Under the pieces are notes generated by a model. The model did no database searches. It saw nothing but the letters and a program-made list of their open reading frames with translations, and was not told where the DNA came from. 64,000 nt of DNA from JABDGM01 sp046349975. GTDB taxonomy: Bacteria > Planctomycetota > Planctomycetia > Pirellulales > Lacipirellulaceae. The DNA lies in NCBI GenBank assembly GCA_046349975.1, contig JAXMBH010000010.1, positions 1 through 64,000 of the forward strand. Reading direction: 5' to 3'. Shown here one piece after another: positions 1 to 8,885 of the stretch (position 1 is its first letter; each line of letters starts with the position of its first letter). The position numbers and the translations under genes were made by a program.

Positions 1-174
1 AAATTGCCCGCGATTGGCGCCGATGTCGACCACTGTCGCGAACCGGAGGCTCTTTAACAGCGGCTCATGCTCGACACCAGCCGCCACACCGGCTCGAAAA
101 AACGAGGCGCGATAGACCGGGTTCGCGAGCACCTTCGCCAGTTTTCGCAATTGCTTGTAACGTTTTGCGATCAT
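1..174 (-). CDS. FkbM family methyltransferase, N-terminal fragment
   Basis: The minus strand is open from an ATG at 172-174 to the window edge, giving 58 residues that begin MIAKRYKQLR and end VVDIGANRGQF. The last stretch is the SAM-binding motif I as found in FkbM-type O-methyltransferases, which methylate sugar or polyketide hydroxyls. The rest of the gene lies outside the window. It runs in the same direction as the sugar transferase upstream, 116 bases away, so it probably belongs to the same polysaccharide operon. The frame stays open for some codons upstream of the ATG, so an earlier start is possible. The family call rests on one motif and the context. Confidence 0.7.
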   Translation of the reverse strand, partial: MIAKRYKQLRKLAKVLANPVYRASFFRAGVAAGVEHEPLLKSLRFATVVDIGANRGQF

Positions 175-290
175 GGCGACAAGGAACACGATGAGCGGGT
201 AACCAGAACACGCGGGGTCAGCAGGTCAGCCTGTTCAATACGATCAAAGCTTGGCCGTTCGACATCCGGGTCGCGTGCGGCAGACCGCCA

Positions 291-1946
291 TCAATATGCA
301 CCCTTCGCGAATAGCACGATGCGAATCGTTTTGAATAACAGCACGATATCCATCCACGGCGACCAGTTCCGCACGTAGTAGGCATCGAGCTGCACGCGTT
401 CATCGTACGTGGTATTGTTGCGGCCCGAAACCTGCCACAAGCCGGTAATGCCGGGCTTTACCATAGTATAGAACGCGTAATACGGCCCGTATTTGGGCAC
501 TTCGTCGGTCACAATCGGCCGCGGACCCACCAGGCTCATATCGCCGCAGATAACATTCCACAACTGGGGAATCTCATCCAGGCTGGTCTTGCGCAGGAAT
601 CGCCCAATCCGCGTGATGCGCGGGTCGTAGCGAAGTTTATGGTCGCGGTCCCATTCCTCCTTAGCCTCCGGATTCGCCTCAAGGTAATTCTCGAGCACCA
701 CGCTCGAGTCCTGGAACATCGTGCGGAATTTCCAAGCCTTGAATCGGCGACCGTTGCGGCCGATGCGGCTATGGCCGAAGAAAATCGGGCCGCGGGAGGA
801 CATCTTCACCGCGAGCGCCAAGTACAACAGAAACGGCAGCAGCACCAAGCCGCCAAGGACCGCTGCGCAAAAGTCCATGCACCGCTTCGTGAGGCGCGGC
901 AGCGGCAGCATGAGGTTTTGTTGCAGATGAATGCCGGCCAGGCCATCGAGCCGCTGCGGATTCCAATGATCGGGCAAACCCGTCAGCTCTGAGAGCACAT
1001 GGACTTGCGGAATCGTATACAGGTAATCGGCAATCAACGACGAGATCGACGTCGCATGGTGTTCTGGCGGTACGACGATTGCCCAAAACACGTTTCTCTT
1101 TTCCGCGACCGAAGTCGCTTCTTTCCACGATCCCAGATACCACTTGTCGTCTGGAGCCGCATCGAGCGCGGCTCGATCGCCCACGATGCCGACCGGCCGC
1201 AGCCCCAAATGATGGTTTTCTTCCAACCAGTAATACAAACGAACCGCGGCCGCGTCATCGCCGCAGACAATCGCCGGCAGCCCCCAACGCGTGTACTTTC
1301 CGAGCACGTGTCGCGACCAGCTCCGGCAAATCGGCAGCACAAACAAGCACGCGAAGTATACGACAGCCAAAAAGATGATTTCGGCGGTGATCAAGCCGCG
1401 TAGCATCGCTACGCCAACGCCCCACACAACGAACATGCAGGTGACCGAAACCACCAGCCGCCGCAACTCTTCCACCGGGCTCAACCGCGCCCCGGGATAT
1501 AGTCCCATTTCGCAATTGAGCAGCACGAAGCCGAGGCCCATCGGGACCAGTGTCGCCGACACATCGATGCCTAGCCGAATGCCGGCTTCGAGGGTTATAA
1601 ACCGGCAGGCCGCAATCGTGAATACGATGGCCACCATATCGACGAGCAAGAGCGGCACGCTTGCCAGCAGCACCTGCGTGCTGTAGCGAAGCCCCACTCG
1701 CCGTGAAAAGACCGGCTGACCTAAAACGACCACATGTTCTCCGCTCTCTTCATCGGCGACGACCGGATTGAAGTGCAGATGCGACTGAAACATGCCGCGG
1801 CCGACTCCGCTGCCGCTTAGCAATGCCGTACTAGCGCTACCACCCGCGTCTTCGGTCTGTTCCTTCACAGCGAGAACTCCTTTAAAATCAGCGTCTGCAT
1901 CGTCAATGGAGTGGGCGCCGGCCAAATGGCGGGCAGGTGTTCCCAA
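291..1946 (-). CDS. WbaP/WcaJ-type undecaprenyl-phosphate sugar phosphotransferase
   Basis: This membrane enzyme should start polysaccharide assembly by moving a hexose-1-phosphate from a UDP-sugar to undecaprenyl phosphate. Of its 551 residues, about 85-215 are hydrophobic and form several membrane segments. A soluble linker follows, and the catalytic sugar-transferase domain runs from about residue 350 (KRCMDF) to the end. KAWKFRTM, LDEIPQLWN, GDMSLVGPRPI and PGITGLWQVSGR are the family signatures. The first 50 residues are polar and poorly conserved in character; Met52 (position 1793) is an alternative start that would give a length nearer to the usual 450-500. The sugar it uses cannot be read from sequence. 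Neighbouring genes supply GDP- and CDP-sugars. Confidence 0.9.
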   Translation of the reverse strand: MGTPARHLAGAHSIDDADADFKGVLAVKEQTEDAGGSASTALLSGSGVGRGMFQSHLHFNPVVADEESGEHVVVLGQPVFSRRVGLRYSTQVLLASVPLLLVDMVAIVFTIAACRFITLEAGIRLGIDVSATLVPMGLGFVLLNCEMGLYPGARLSPVEELRRLVVSVTCMFVVWGVGVAMLRGLITAEIIFLAVVYFACLFVLPICRSWSRHVLGKYTRWGLPAIVCGDDAAAVRLYYWLEENHHLGLRPVGIVGDRAALDAAPDDKWYLGSWKEATSVAEKRNVFWAIVVPPEHHATSISSLIADYLYTIPQVHVLSELTGLPDHWNPQRLDGLAGIHLQQNLMLPLPRLTKRCMDFCAAVLGGLVLLPFLLYLALAVKMSSRGPIFFGHSRIGRNGRRFKAWKFRTMFQDSSVVLENYLEANPEAKEEWDRDHKLRYDPRITRIGRFLRKTSLDEIPQLWNVICGDMSLVGPRPIVTDEVPKYGPYYAFYTMVKPGITGLWQVSGRNNTTYDERVQLDAYYVRNWSPWMDIVLLFKTIRIVLFAKGAY

Positions 1947-2392
1947 TTATTCAGTGCACGCGCTTCCGCAGCGATGCACACATTCACAACGGCGCCAATC
2001 GATCAAATCAAGTCGCCCCGCTTCCACATCGCCCAGCTGCTCGCAATCGCCAAGTTCGTTGCCACGCCCGCTGCAAATCCGGCTGCATTGAAGTGCCAGA
2101 ACGAGAAAAGAGCTGAGCGACATTTCCACTACGCTACGCAGCGGGTATTTGCTCAGCTTTCAACTGTCGGGGAAGTGACGAACTCCGTGGTCGTGGCGAG
2201 GCGTTGTCACAGTCCTTACGTGGCCCGTCTCCGCAGCAAAAATAGCACACATCCATGCATTTTTCGCCTACTTTTAATCGTAGCGGTGCCTGAAAACAGT
2301 GTCAAGAAATCGACGCCAGCGGAGGGATTCGTGTAGTCGCACGCCAGCGACAAAATCGGTTGTAGCGGTCGTGCGGGCGGCGACTGCATTCC

Positions 2393-2421
2393 TTGGTCGG
2401 CTAGGAGCTGCGTGTTAGAAT
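2393..2421 (+). promoter_or_regulatory. Candidate sigma-70 promoter for the GDP-mannose epimerase
   Basis: TTGGTC (2393-2398) and TAGAAT (2416-2421) are separated by 17 bases, giving fair -35 and -10 matches. Transcription would begin near 2428 and leave a leader of roughly 125 bases before the ATG at 2556. This was found by eye, so a chance match cannot be excluded. Confidence 0.4.
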
Positions 2422-2473
2422 AAGGTAATTCAACCCTTGCAGGCGATTCGCAACCGCGAGTCGTCAAGCTGCT

Positions 2474-2502
2474 CGCGACGCCCGTGCGTCGCGTTTTCCT
2501 TT
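2474..2502 (+). terminator. Hairpin plus T-rich tract in the epimerase leader (attenuator candidate)
   Basis: Arms CGCGACGC (2474-2481) and GCGTCGCG (2486-2493) form a perfect 8-base stem with loop CCGT. TTTTCCTTTT follows directly. The form is that of an intrinsic terminator, yet it lies 54 bases before a start codon with no rightward gene upstream. It may act as an attenuator. No alternative antiterminator pairing was worked out. Confidence 0.5.
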
Positions 2503-2555
2503 TCTGTTCCCCCTCCTCGATTTGACTTTTGATAGCAAGCACAGAAAGTGTACGC

Positions 2556-3554
2556 ATGAAGGACAATTTGATTTTGGTGGCTGGCAGCGGCGGCTTTATC
2601 GGCGGACATTTGGTCGCACACTTCCGCGAGCAGGGGCACACGCGTATCCGTGGTGTCGATATCAAGCCGTTCGATCAGTGGTACCAGCGGTTCGACGACG
2701 TCGAAAACGTACAAGCCGATCTCAAGCTCCGTGAGGCGTGTGCCGAAGCCTGTCGCGGGGCCAGCGAAGTGTACAACCTTGCGGCCGACATGGGCGGCAT
2801 GGGATTCATCGAGAACAACAAAGCCCTCTGCATGTTGAGCGTGCTGATCAACACGCATCTGCTCGAAGCCGCTCTGGAGTCAAAGGTCGACCGATACTTC
2901 TACGCTTCAAGTGCATGCGTTTACAACGCCGACAAGCAGCGCAACGAACACGTCACGCCGCTCAAGGAAACCGACGCCTACCCGGCCATGCCGGAAGACG
3001 GCTACGGCTGGGAAAAGCTGTTTTCCGAGCGAATGTGCCGTCACTTCCGCGAAGACTTTGGCCTCACCACACGGGTTGCCCGCTTCCACAACGTGTACGG
3101 CCCGCACGGCACATGGGACGGCGGCCGTGAGAAAGCCCCTGCGGCCACCTGCCGCAAGGTCATCGACGCGATCGAAACGGGCAAGGATACGATCGAAATC
3201 TGGGGCGACGGCAAGCAAACCCGCAGCTTCATGTACATCGACGACTGCGTTGAGGGCATCCTCAAGATTATGCACAGCAACATCGAGGAGCCAATTAACC
3301 TGGGCTCCGATGAGTTGACAACGATCGAAGGCCTCTACGACATGGTCGAGGACATCGCCGGTGTTGAGCTGCAGCACGAGCACAATCTCACGGCGCCGAA
3401 AGGCGTCAACGGTCGCAACAGCGATAACACACTGATCAAGAAGTACCTCGGCTGGGCGCCCGGCATCCGCCTCCGCGATGGCATGGAGCGCACTTACCGC
3501 TGGATTCACGAGGAATATCTCAAGGTGCGCCGCGGCGAAGCCGTGCGGACTTAA
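2556..3554 (+). CDS. GDP-mannose 3,5-epimerase-like NAD-dependent epimerase
   Basis: This is an extended short-chain dehydrogenase of 332 residues that most resembles the plant enzyme turning GDP-D-mannose into GDP-L-galactose or L-gulose. The glycine-rich NAD motif is GSGGFIGGHL near the N-terminus. NLAADMGGMGFI, YASSACVY, YGWEK, HNVYGPHGTW, GGREKAPAA and GRNSDNTLIKK all match that family. The Cys in SSAC and the Lys in GGREK correspond to the known acid/base pair, and YGWEK is the YxxxK pair. The frame extends to 2529, but MKDNLILVAG at 2556 is the natural SDR beginning. A GT4 gene follows two bases after the stop, so the two are probably co-transcribed. Confidence 0.85.
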   Translation: MKDNLILVAGSGGFIGGHLVAHFREQGHTRIRGVDIKPFDQWYQRFDDVENVQADLKLREACAEACRGASEVYNLAADMGGMGFIENNKALCMLSVLINTHLLEAALESKVDRYFYASSACVYNADKQRNEHVTPLKETDAYPAMPEDGYGWEKLFSERMCRHFREDFGLTTRVARFHNVYGPHGTWDGGREKAPAATCRKVIDAIETGKDTIEIWGDGKQTRSFMYIDDCVEGILKIMHSNIEEPINLGSDELTTIEGLYDMVEDIAGVELQHEHNLTAPKGVNGRNSDNTLIKKYLGWAPGIRLRDGMERTYRWIHEEYLKVRRGEAVRT

Positions 3555-3556
3555 GC

Positions 3557-4840
3557 GTGCGACGCCGGGCACAGTTGCAGGAAATCGAACACGTCTACCA
3601 AGCCGCAGCGGCTTCGCCGGCCGCCGCAGCGTTGTTTCAAGCCAGAAAAGCAAGTCTCGGCGCTTGGCAATCTATGGTGCAAGTCTCAGCAATTCCGCCC
3701 GCAACGAAGCGCTTGGTTGAGCCCTCGCAAGTCGCCATGCTCGTCATTGGCGACGAAGTATACGGCATCGGCACAATCGAAAAACTATATGCCGAAGCCT
3801 GGCCTGATATGACGTTTGTGTGCCTCGGGACTGGCCCGCTCCACGACTGGCTTCTAGCACGCAAGGCGAACGTGGAATTGGTGCCCGGTTTGAGGCGTTT
3901 TGCGGAAAGCCGGTCACTGAGCACCGTGGCCAAAATGCCACTCGTGTTTCAGCAGGCGAAACGCGACGCCCAGAACATTCATGAGCGCATCGCCGGCCGC
4001 GGCATCCGCATCGTTCACGCCCAATGGCGCGCCCAGCAGATCATCGCCGGTTACTTGCGGCGGTTCGGCTATCGTGCCGTGTGGCAAATTAACAATACGA
4101 TGAACCCGCGGCGGCTGTTTGGACTCGGCAAAACGCTCAACCACCGCTTGGCCAAGTGGGGCGCCGACCTGCTGTTGCCGGCGAGCGATTACATCGGGGC
4201 AAACTGGCAAGGCTGCGGCGTGCCGATCAAAACGATCCGCAACGCTGCCGTTCCACTCCTCGATTCGCCGAGCGCGCTGCCGCTTGATGGCCCCGTGCGG
4301 GCCATCGTTGCCGGTCGCATTGACCCCACCAAGGGCCATCACGTGGCCATTGCCGCGGTGGCCGAAGCTCGCCGGCAGGGCTGCGAGGTCACGCTCGATG
4401 TGCTTGGCGGACCACTCGACGACAATTCCTACGCCGACGAACTGCGGAAACAAATTGCCGATTCGAAACTCGAAGGCGTGGTGACCCTGAAAGGCTTCTG
4501 TCCGGATATCCGCGAGCAGCATCCGCGCTACCACGTGGCCTTTCAATGCCGCATCAATCCCGAACCGTGCAGCCTGTGGGTTTGCGAGACCATGGTCGAC
4601 GGCCTGCCGATCATCGCTTCGGCCAACGGCGGCACGCCCGAACTTGTGGCCGATGGCGAGTCGGGTTACCTCGTCGCATCGGGATCGGTCGATGAATTAT
4701 CGCGACGCCTCATCGAACTTTGCCGCAACCGCGAACTGCTGGCCAAAATGCGCGTCGCCGCATTCGAACGTGGCGCGAAACACTTCACGCTGCAACGCTT
4801 TGCCAACGAAACGCTCGCAGCTTACGCCACGGTGGCATAG
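3557..4840 (+). CDS. Glycosyltransferase family 4 (GT-B)
   Basis: This retaining GT-B glycosyltransferase is a cytoplasmic or membrane-associated enzyme that adds a sugar during polysaccharide assembly. The C-terminal donor domain has VAGRIDPTKGHH, LKGFCPDIREQH and the E-x7-E pair in EPCSLWVCE, followed by GTPELVADGESG. The GTG at 3557 lies two bases after the epimerase stop, which suggests coupling. The first 38 residues are not typical, and ATG codons at 3674 and 3737 (MLVIGDEVYGIG) are reasonable alternative starts. It converges with the next gene with only five bases between the stop codons. Donor and acceptor are unknown; a GDP-sugar made by the preceding epimerase is an inference. Confidence 0.85.
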   Translation: MRRRAQLQEIEHVYQAAAASPAAAALFQARKASLGAWQSMVQVSAIPPATKRLVEPSQVAMLVIGDEVYGIGTIEKLYAEAWPDMTFVCLGTGPLHDWLLARKANVELVPGLRRFAESRSLSTVAKMPLVFQQAKRDAQNIHERIAGRGIRIVHAQWRAQQIIAGYLRRFGYRAVWQINNTMNPRRLFGLGKTLNHRLAKWGADLLLPASDYIGANWQGCGVPIKTIRNAAVPLLDSPSALPLDGPVRAIVAGRIDPTKGHHVAIAAVAEARRQGCEVTLDVLGGPLDDNSYADELRKQIADSKLEGVVTLKGFCPDIREQHPRYHVAFQCRINPEPCSLWVCETMVDGLPIIASANGGTPELVADGESGYLVASGSVDELSRRLIELCRNRELLAKMRVAAFERGAKHFTLQRFANETLAAYATVA

Positions 4841-4845
4841 CCGAG

Positions 4846-5850
4846 TCAGATGCCTGACGGCAGCTGCTTGAATCGCTGTCGATACTTGAGCCGGGCCTTA
4901 CGCACCGTCTTCATAAATGGCCAATATAGCCCTGGCGCATAGCGAAGTGGCAATAGGTGCACGTAAAAGTCTCGCTGGCGATACAGGCGGGGGATGCCGC
5001 CGATGTTTCGCCATAGCTCGTTCGCCTCGCGCCGGTAACCGCATTGGTAATGCCGGCAGATCAGCCGGGCTTGAAAACGCGGCGGCAAGAGCGGCGCGCT
5101 GGCGTGCAGATGGTCCCGAAACTCCTGCGCTCGCGGCGAATGGTAAGCAGCATCGAGAATCGGCTTCACCTGCTGGAAGAAGTCCGGCTGCAGCTGCAAA
5201 ACGCCAAGCGCCGATTCCGCACGTTGCTGCCACACTTTGGGATGCGAATCGAACAGTCGCAGCAACGCTCCGCCTGCCGCCCATTGCACCAGGATTACAC
5301 CATCGGAAACGAGCGACTCCTCATCGAATTTTCCGTGCTTGAAGAAGCCCTCTCTCTTATAAGCCGTACCACTAGGGCTGTGGCCGTTCATTAACACAGT
5401 GAACGACATCACCGTCAGCGGATCATTGTCGCCGAGCCTCAGAGCCAGCTTGTGCTCGTCACTGTATTGCGCGTTGCAAATGATCTCGGCGCGCTCAGAC
5501 GCATCGATTTCATCACATAACCGGCTGAGATAATTGGGCGGAAATACATCGTCGCTGTGCAAAAACACAATCCACTGTCCACGGGCCTCGTCGACACAGC
5601 GATTGTGATTCGCATACATACTGACCAATTCCGGCCAGTGCAGCGAGCGAAGGCGCGGGTCAGCGAACGAGCGGACGACCTCCTGAGTGCGATCCGTCGA
5701 AGCGTTATCGCAAATCAGCAGCTCAAAGTCGCGAAAGTCTTGCCCTAGTACGCTGCTAATTGATTCTGCGAGGCTGTGGCCCCGGTTGTATGTCGGCACG
5801 CAGACCGAGAAAAACGGTGGCGACGGTGCTTTCTCTACAACAGTGGACAT
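4846..5850 (-). CDS. Glycosyltransferase family 2 (GT-A)
   Basis: This inverting GT-A glycosyltransferase begins with SVCVPTYNRGHSLAESI. It has the nucleotide-binding region LLICDNASTDRTQE and the metal-binding acidic cluster HSDDVF near residue 105. The frame reaches 5886, but ATG 5848-5850 (MSTVVEKAPS) places the start only two bases after the flippase stop, the tight spacing expected in an operon. The C-terminal third is basic (MKTVRKARLKYRQRF) and may contact the membrane. Specificity cannot be told. It is the last gene of the leftward run 14.0-4.8 kb. Confidence 0.85.
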   Translation of the reverse strand: MSTVVEKAPSPPFFSVCVPTYNRGHSLAESISSVLGQDFRDFELLICDNASTDRTQEVVRSFADPRLRSLHWPELVSMYANHNRCVDEARGQWIVFLHSDDVFPPNYLSRLCDEIDASERAEIICNAQYSDEHKLALRLGDNDPLTVMSFTVLMNGHSPSGTAYKREGFFKHGKFDEESLVSDGVILVQWAAGGALLRLFDSHPKVWQQRAESALGVLQLQPDFFQQVKPILDAAYHSPRAQEFRDHLHASAPLLPPRFQARLICRHYQCGYRREANELWRNIGGIPRLYRQRDFYVHLLPLRYAPGLYWPFMKTVRKARLKYRQRFKQLPSGI

Positions 5851-5852
5851 AA

Positions 5853-7445
5853 CTAAACCCGCGGCGCCAGAAGTCGCTGAACCCATTGCCCGGGCGGAGC
5901 CGACTTGATCTTAACAATGATCCTCGCCCGTTCCGGTGCGTCGAATGCGAAATACCAAAGAAACACCGCTAGCGCAAGACCACAATAGCCGCCGACAATC
6001 AGCAGTCGGACCCAATCCAGCCAGCGTTCCCAACTCTCGGGCAGGTTGAACAAGATGATCGCCAGCGGCAGCGCGATCGCTACAGCCAGCGCCGCCAACG
6101 GTGCGAGTATTCGTTTAGCGTACGTTGAAAAGGATACTTGCAGTCGCTCCAGCCCGTGGTAAACACAGTACCAATTGTTCGTAACCAGTTGAGCAGTAAA
6201 GGTGCCGAGCGCAATGCCGAGCAGTCCGAATTGCCTGCCGAGAATCCACGTGAAGACTAGATTCAATATTCCCGCGCCCAGCGCCCACAGGGCGTAGACT
6301 TCATCTTCGGTCGAGCGTGCAGCGCTCGCAAAGATAACGTGCTGCGTTTCCAGCAACAACATGGCCGAGAAAACGCCGAGTATCGGAAAGCCAATGAAGT
6401 GACCAGCGCCGAGCCAAATGTTGAATAAGCTCGGCGAAGCCAGCAGCACGCCGGCCACGCCGGCGACCATGATTCCCAGCCCAATCGACAGGTTCCGCAT
6501 CAGCACCGACTGTACCGCTCCCAAATTCCCCGACTGCCAGAGCTGGCTGTAAATGGGCATCGAAACCAGGGAAAGTGTGAGCGCTAATGTATACAGACAA
6601 TTGATGACTGAATAAGCAGCCCGATAATCGGCAATCGCTGCGGCGCCCAAAAAATTGGTGATGAAGATTTCGTCGGTCTTCAAAATAAGGAACGCTCCCA
6701 ACGTCGTGACCCAGAACTTGAGAGCCGGGGAAAGGATCGAACGAAATTCAACGCTGGACCAAGTGCCTGGAAGCGTAAGGACTTCGGGCTCCTTCCACAT
6801 CAAGTACAGCCGCATCAATTGCCGCGTGGCAATGGCGGCAACGCAGTCGACCACCGCCAGCGAGAGCAACCCGCCGCCGCGAGTCACCACGACGATTTTC
6901 AATATGGTCGCGATGACCTGCATCACGATCGTGATGAGATTAACAATCCCGACGTAGCCCAGCCCGCCCAGCAAGGAAATCCACAATCCGCCCCACGCGT
7001 TGATTGCGTATCCCAAGCAGAACAACGCCCACGCACTGAGAACCTGGCTGTGGGAAATATTTTCAACGGGAACATAGCCCAGCAGCAAAGCGCCGCAGCC
7101 GCCCGCGCCAAATAGGATTACAAGCGCCAGGCTGCGAAATACGATCTTGCCGGTACAGAACAAGTCGCCCAGCTTCCGCCTGCTCTCGGGGTTCAATTCC
7201 ACATCAATGTGTTCGCCGCTGATCCCTTTCGCAAAGGCAATGCGACGGGTCAACGTGGGACTAAAGCCAAAGTCCATTAGGCCCAAAAACAACGACGCTT
7301 GGCTCAGCAGCCACCAAATGCCGATGACTTCCGAACTGAGGCGTCGGAACATAATCGGTATCAGCACCAAGCTGAGCACGATTTGCAATGCCCGCGCAAT
7401 GTAGCTCGCCAGCACGCCGAGCGCGATGCGACGATGAAGAATCAT
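5853..7445 (-). CDS. Wzx-like polysaccharide flippase (MOP superfamily)
   Basis: This protein of 530 residues is almost wholly hydrophobic, with some 12-14 membrane segments. It starts MILHRRIALGVLASYIARALQ, the usual N-terminus of polysaccharide exporters. Such proteins flip undecaprenyl-linked repeat units across the inner membrane before Wzy polymerisation. The start overlaps the stop of the upstream epimerase by four bases (ATGA type), so translation is probably coupled. No Wzy polymerase or Wzz chain-length protein was recognised in the window, so the rest of the assembly machinery must lie elsewhere or to the left. Confidence 0.85.
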   Translation of the reverse strand: MILHRRIALGVLASYIARALQIVLSLVLIPIMFRRLSSEVIGIWWLLSQASLFLGLMDFGFSPTLTRRIAFAKGISGEHIDVELNPESRRKLGDLFCTGKIVFRSLALVILFGAGGCGALLLGYVPVENISHSQVLSAWALFCLGYAINAWGGLWISLLGGLGYVGIVNLITIVMQVIATILKIVVVTRGGGLLSLAVVDCVAAIATRQLMRLYLMWKEPEVLTLPGTWSSVEFRSILSPALKFWVTTLGAFLILKTDEIFITNFLGAAAIADYRAAYSVINCLYTLALTLSLVSMPIYSQLWQSGNLGAVQSVLMRNLSIGLGIMVAGVAGVLLASPSLFNIWLGAGHFIGFPILGVFSAMLLLETQHVIFASAARSTEDEVYALWALGAGILNLVFTWILGRQFGLLGIALGTFTAQLVTNNWYCVYHGLERLQVSFSTYAKRILAPLAALAVAIALPLAIILFNLPESWERWLDWVRLLIVGGYCGLALAVFLWYFAFDAPERARIIVKIKSAPPGQWVQRLLAPRV

Positions 7446-8305
7446 TCGGCGTGCCTCGCTGATGTGCTGGAGTCAACGAGCGGCACATATCGCATCACTT
7501 CACCGGGCCGATACGCTTGGGTACCGAAAAGGAGTTTGCCAGTGGCATTCCATTTGGCCCACCATCGTTCGGCGAATTGCCGGACCGTTTGCGGCTGACC
7601 GGTGCCCAGATTGAGGATCCTCGCGATACCCGGCTCAACTTCTAGGCCGGTGCACGCGTCGAGCAGTGCGGCTGCAACCTCTTCAACCGGAATGAAATCA
7701 CGCACTTGTTCTCCCGGCGAAAGGGAAAAATCTTCTCCAGCCAATGCCGCGCGGCGCAACGCCGGCCAGAGCCGGTTCTCGCTTTCACCTTCGCCGAACA
7801 CCTGAAAAATGCGATGGATCGACAGCCGCACGCCCGTTTCGGCAGCAAACGATTTGAATGCAATCGAGGCAGCCGCCTTCGAAGTCGGATATGACAGCGT
7901 CGGTTCCAGTGGAGCATCCGGCGGAATGAATTCATACCGCTCACCGGCCCGACCGTATTCGAAACAACTGCCGGCGACCACAAACCGCTCGACGCCCGCG
8001 CGGTGCGCATCGCGAAACACCTCAAGCGGCACGATCAGGTTCCAGTGCAGGCAACTCTCCAATGTGTCGTACGGAACATTTGGAGTATGGGCGGCCAGGT
8101 GGACCAGCGCATCGCAACCGACCAGATCGGCTGCGGTGATGTCCGTCATGGGCTTGTCGAGCCAGCGAGGTTCCATCAGCAGCTCGATGCGTGGGCGGCT
8201 TTGTTCACGATGCCGCAGCCCCACAACTTCGTGGCCAGCCGCCAGCGCAGCTCGCACGAAATGCGATCCCACAAAGCCGGTGGCGCCAGTGACAAATAGC
8301 TTCAT
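7442..8305 (-). CDS. NAD-dependent epimerase/dehydratase (SDR), sugar nucleotide reductase candidate
   Basis: This is an extended SDR of 287 residues. GATGFVGSHFV is the NAD(P)-binding motif at residues 7-17 and YPTSK is the catalytic YxxxK pair. VVAGSCFEYG carries the serine of the triad. It lies between the flippase and the RmlC-like epimerase and directly follows the CDP-3,6-dideoxyhexose genes. From the order of genes it could be the final 4-keto reductase that makes a finished CDP-3,6-dideoxyhexose, as AscF or Prt do, but epimerase activity on another sugar fits equally well. Confidence 0.8.
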   Translation of the reverse strand: MKLFVTGATGFVGSHFVRAALAAGHEVVGLRHREQSRPRIELLMEPRWLDKPMTDITAADLVGCDALVHLAAHTPNVPYDTLESCLHWNLIVPLEVFRDAHRAGVERFVVAGSCFEYGRAGERYEFIPPDAPLEPTLSYPTSKAAASIAFKSFAAETGVRLSIHRIFQVFGEGESENRLWPALRRAALAGEDFSLSPGEQVRDFIPVEEVAAALLDACTGLEVEPGIARILNLGTGQPQTVRQFAERWWAKWNATGKLLFGTQAYRPGEVMRYVPLVDSSTSARHAE

Positions 8306-8314
8306 GGGGCGGGA

Positions 8315-8866
8315 TTAGAAAGGTGACGTGAACTCAGCGAGCGCCGGATGGTGCTGGTCACGCGGCGAAATGATCAATTCGTCACCAGCGATCGGCCAGG
8401 TGTATCCAAAGCTGTCCCAGCGAATGCCACAATCGTTTTCCGGAGCATGTTCGCGGTCAGTCTTGTAGGCCACGCAGGAACCATCAAAAGTGCTCACAAA
8501 CCCGTGTGCCAGCCCAACTGGAACGTAAAGCACTCGCCGATTGTCGCCGCTGAGTTCATACGCCGCGTGTTCGCCATATGTGGGACTATTGTGACGGAGG
8601 TCGACCAGCACGTCGACAATCGCGCCAGTGAGGCACGTCACCATTTTACTGTGAGCGTACGGCGGCGTCTGAAAGTGCATACCGCGCAACACGCCGCGTT
8701 GGGATATCGAAAAGAACTCCTCGCGTAGCGTAAACTCAATCTGCTGCGATGCAAAGTTGGCCGCGTGAAACGTTTTCACGAACTCGCCACGCGCGTCAGC
8801 ATGCCGAAACGGCTCAATCAGCACGACGCCCGGCAGTCGCTGTGGAATAAACTGGAACTGAGTCAC
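8315..8866 (-). CDS. RmlC-like dTDP/CDP-4-keto-sugar 3,5- or 5-epimerase
   Basis: This cupin-fold epimerase has 183 residues, the usual RmlC length. RHADARGEFVKTFH is the start of the family core. RGVLRGMHFQTPPYAHSK carries the catalytic His, and YVPVGLAHGFVS and GIRWDSFGYTWPI follow. After the conserved YKTD the protein reads REHAPEND, where rhamnose-pathway RmlC enzymes commonly have paired tyrosines; this may reflect a different substrate. Next to the CDP-glucose pathway genes it resembles AscE, the 5-epimerase of CDP-ascarylose synthesis. The gene sits 19 bases after the rfbH start region and nine before the SDR, in one operon. Confidence 0.8.
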   Translation of the reverse strand: MTQFQFIPQRLPGVVLIEPFRHADARGEFVKTFHAANFASQQIEFTLREEFFSISQRGVLRGMHFQTPPYAHSKMVTCLTGAIVDVLVDLRHNSPTYGEHAAYELSGDNRRVLYVPVGLAHGFVSTFDGSCVAYKTDREHAPENDCGIRWDSFGYTWPIAGDELIISPRDQHHPALAEFTSPF

Positions 8867-8885
8867 GATAGTTTGAGTCCATCAC

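Larger units (their letters stand above)
1947..2555. other. Divergent intergenic region with leader of the epimerase gene
   Basis: About 600 bases separate the sugar transferase (leftward) from the GDP-mannose epimerase (rightward). Short open frames here look random. The right part holds a plausible sigma-70 promoter and a terminator-like hairpin, listed separately. Nothing else was recognised. Confidence 0.6.
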
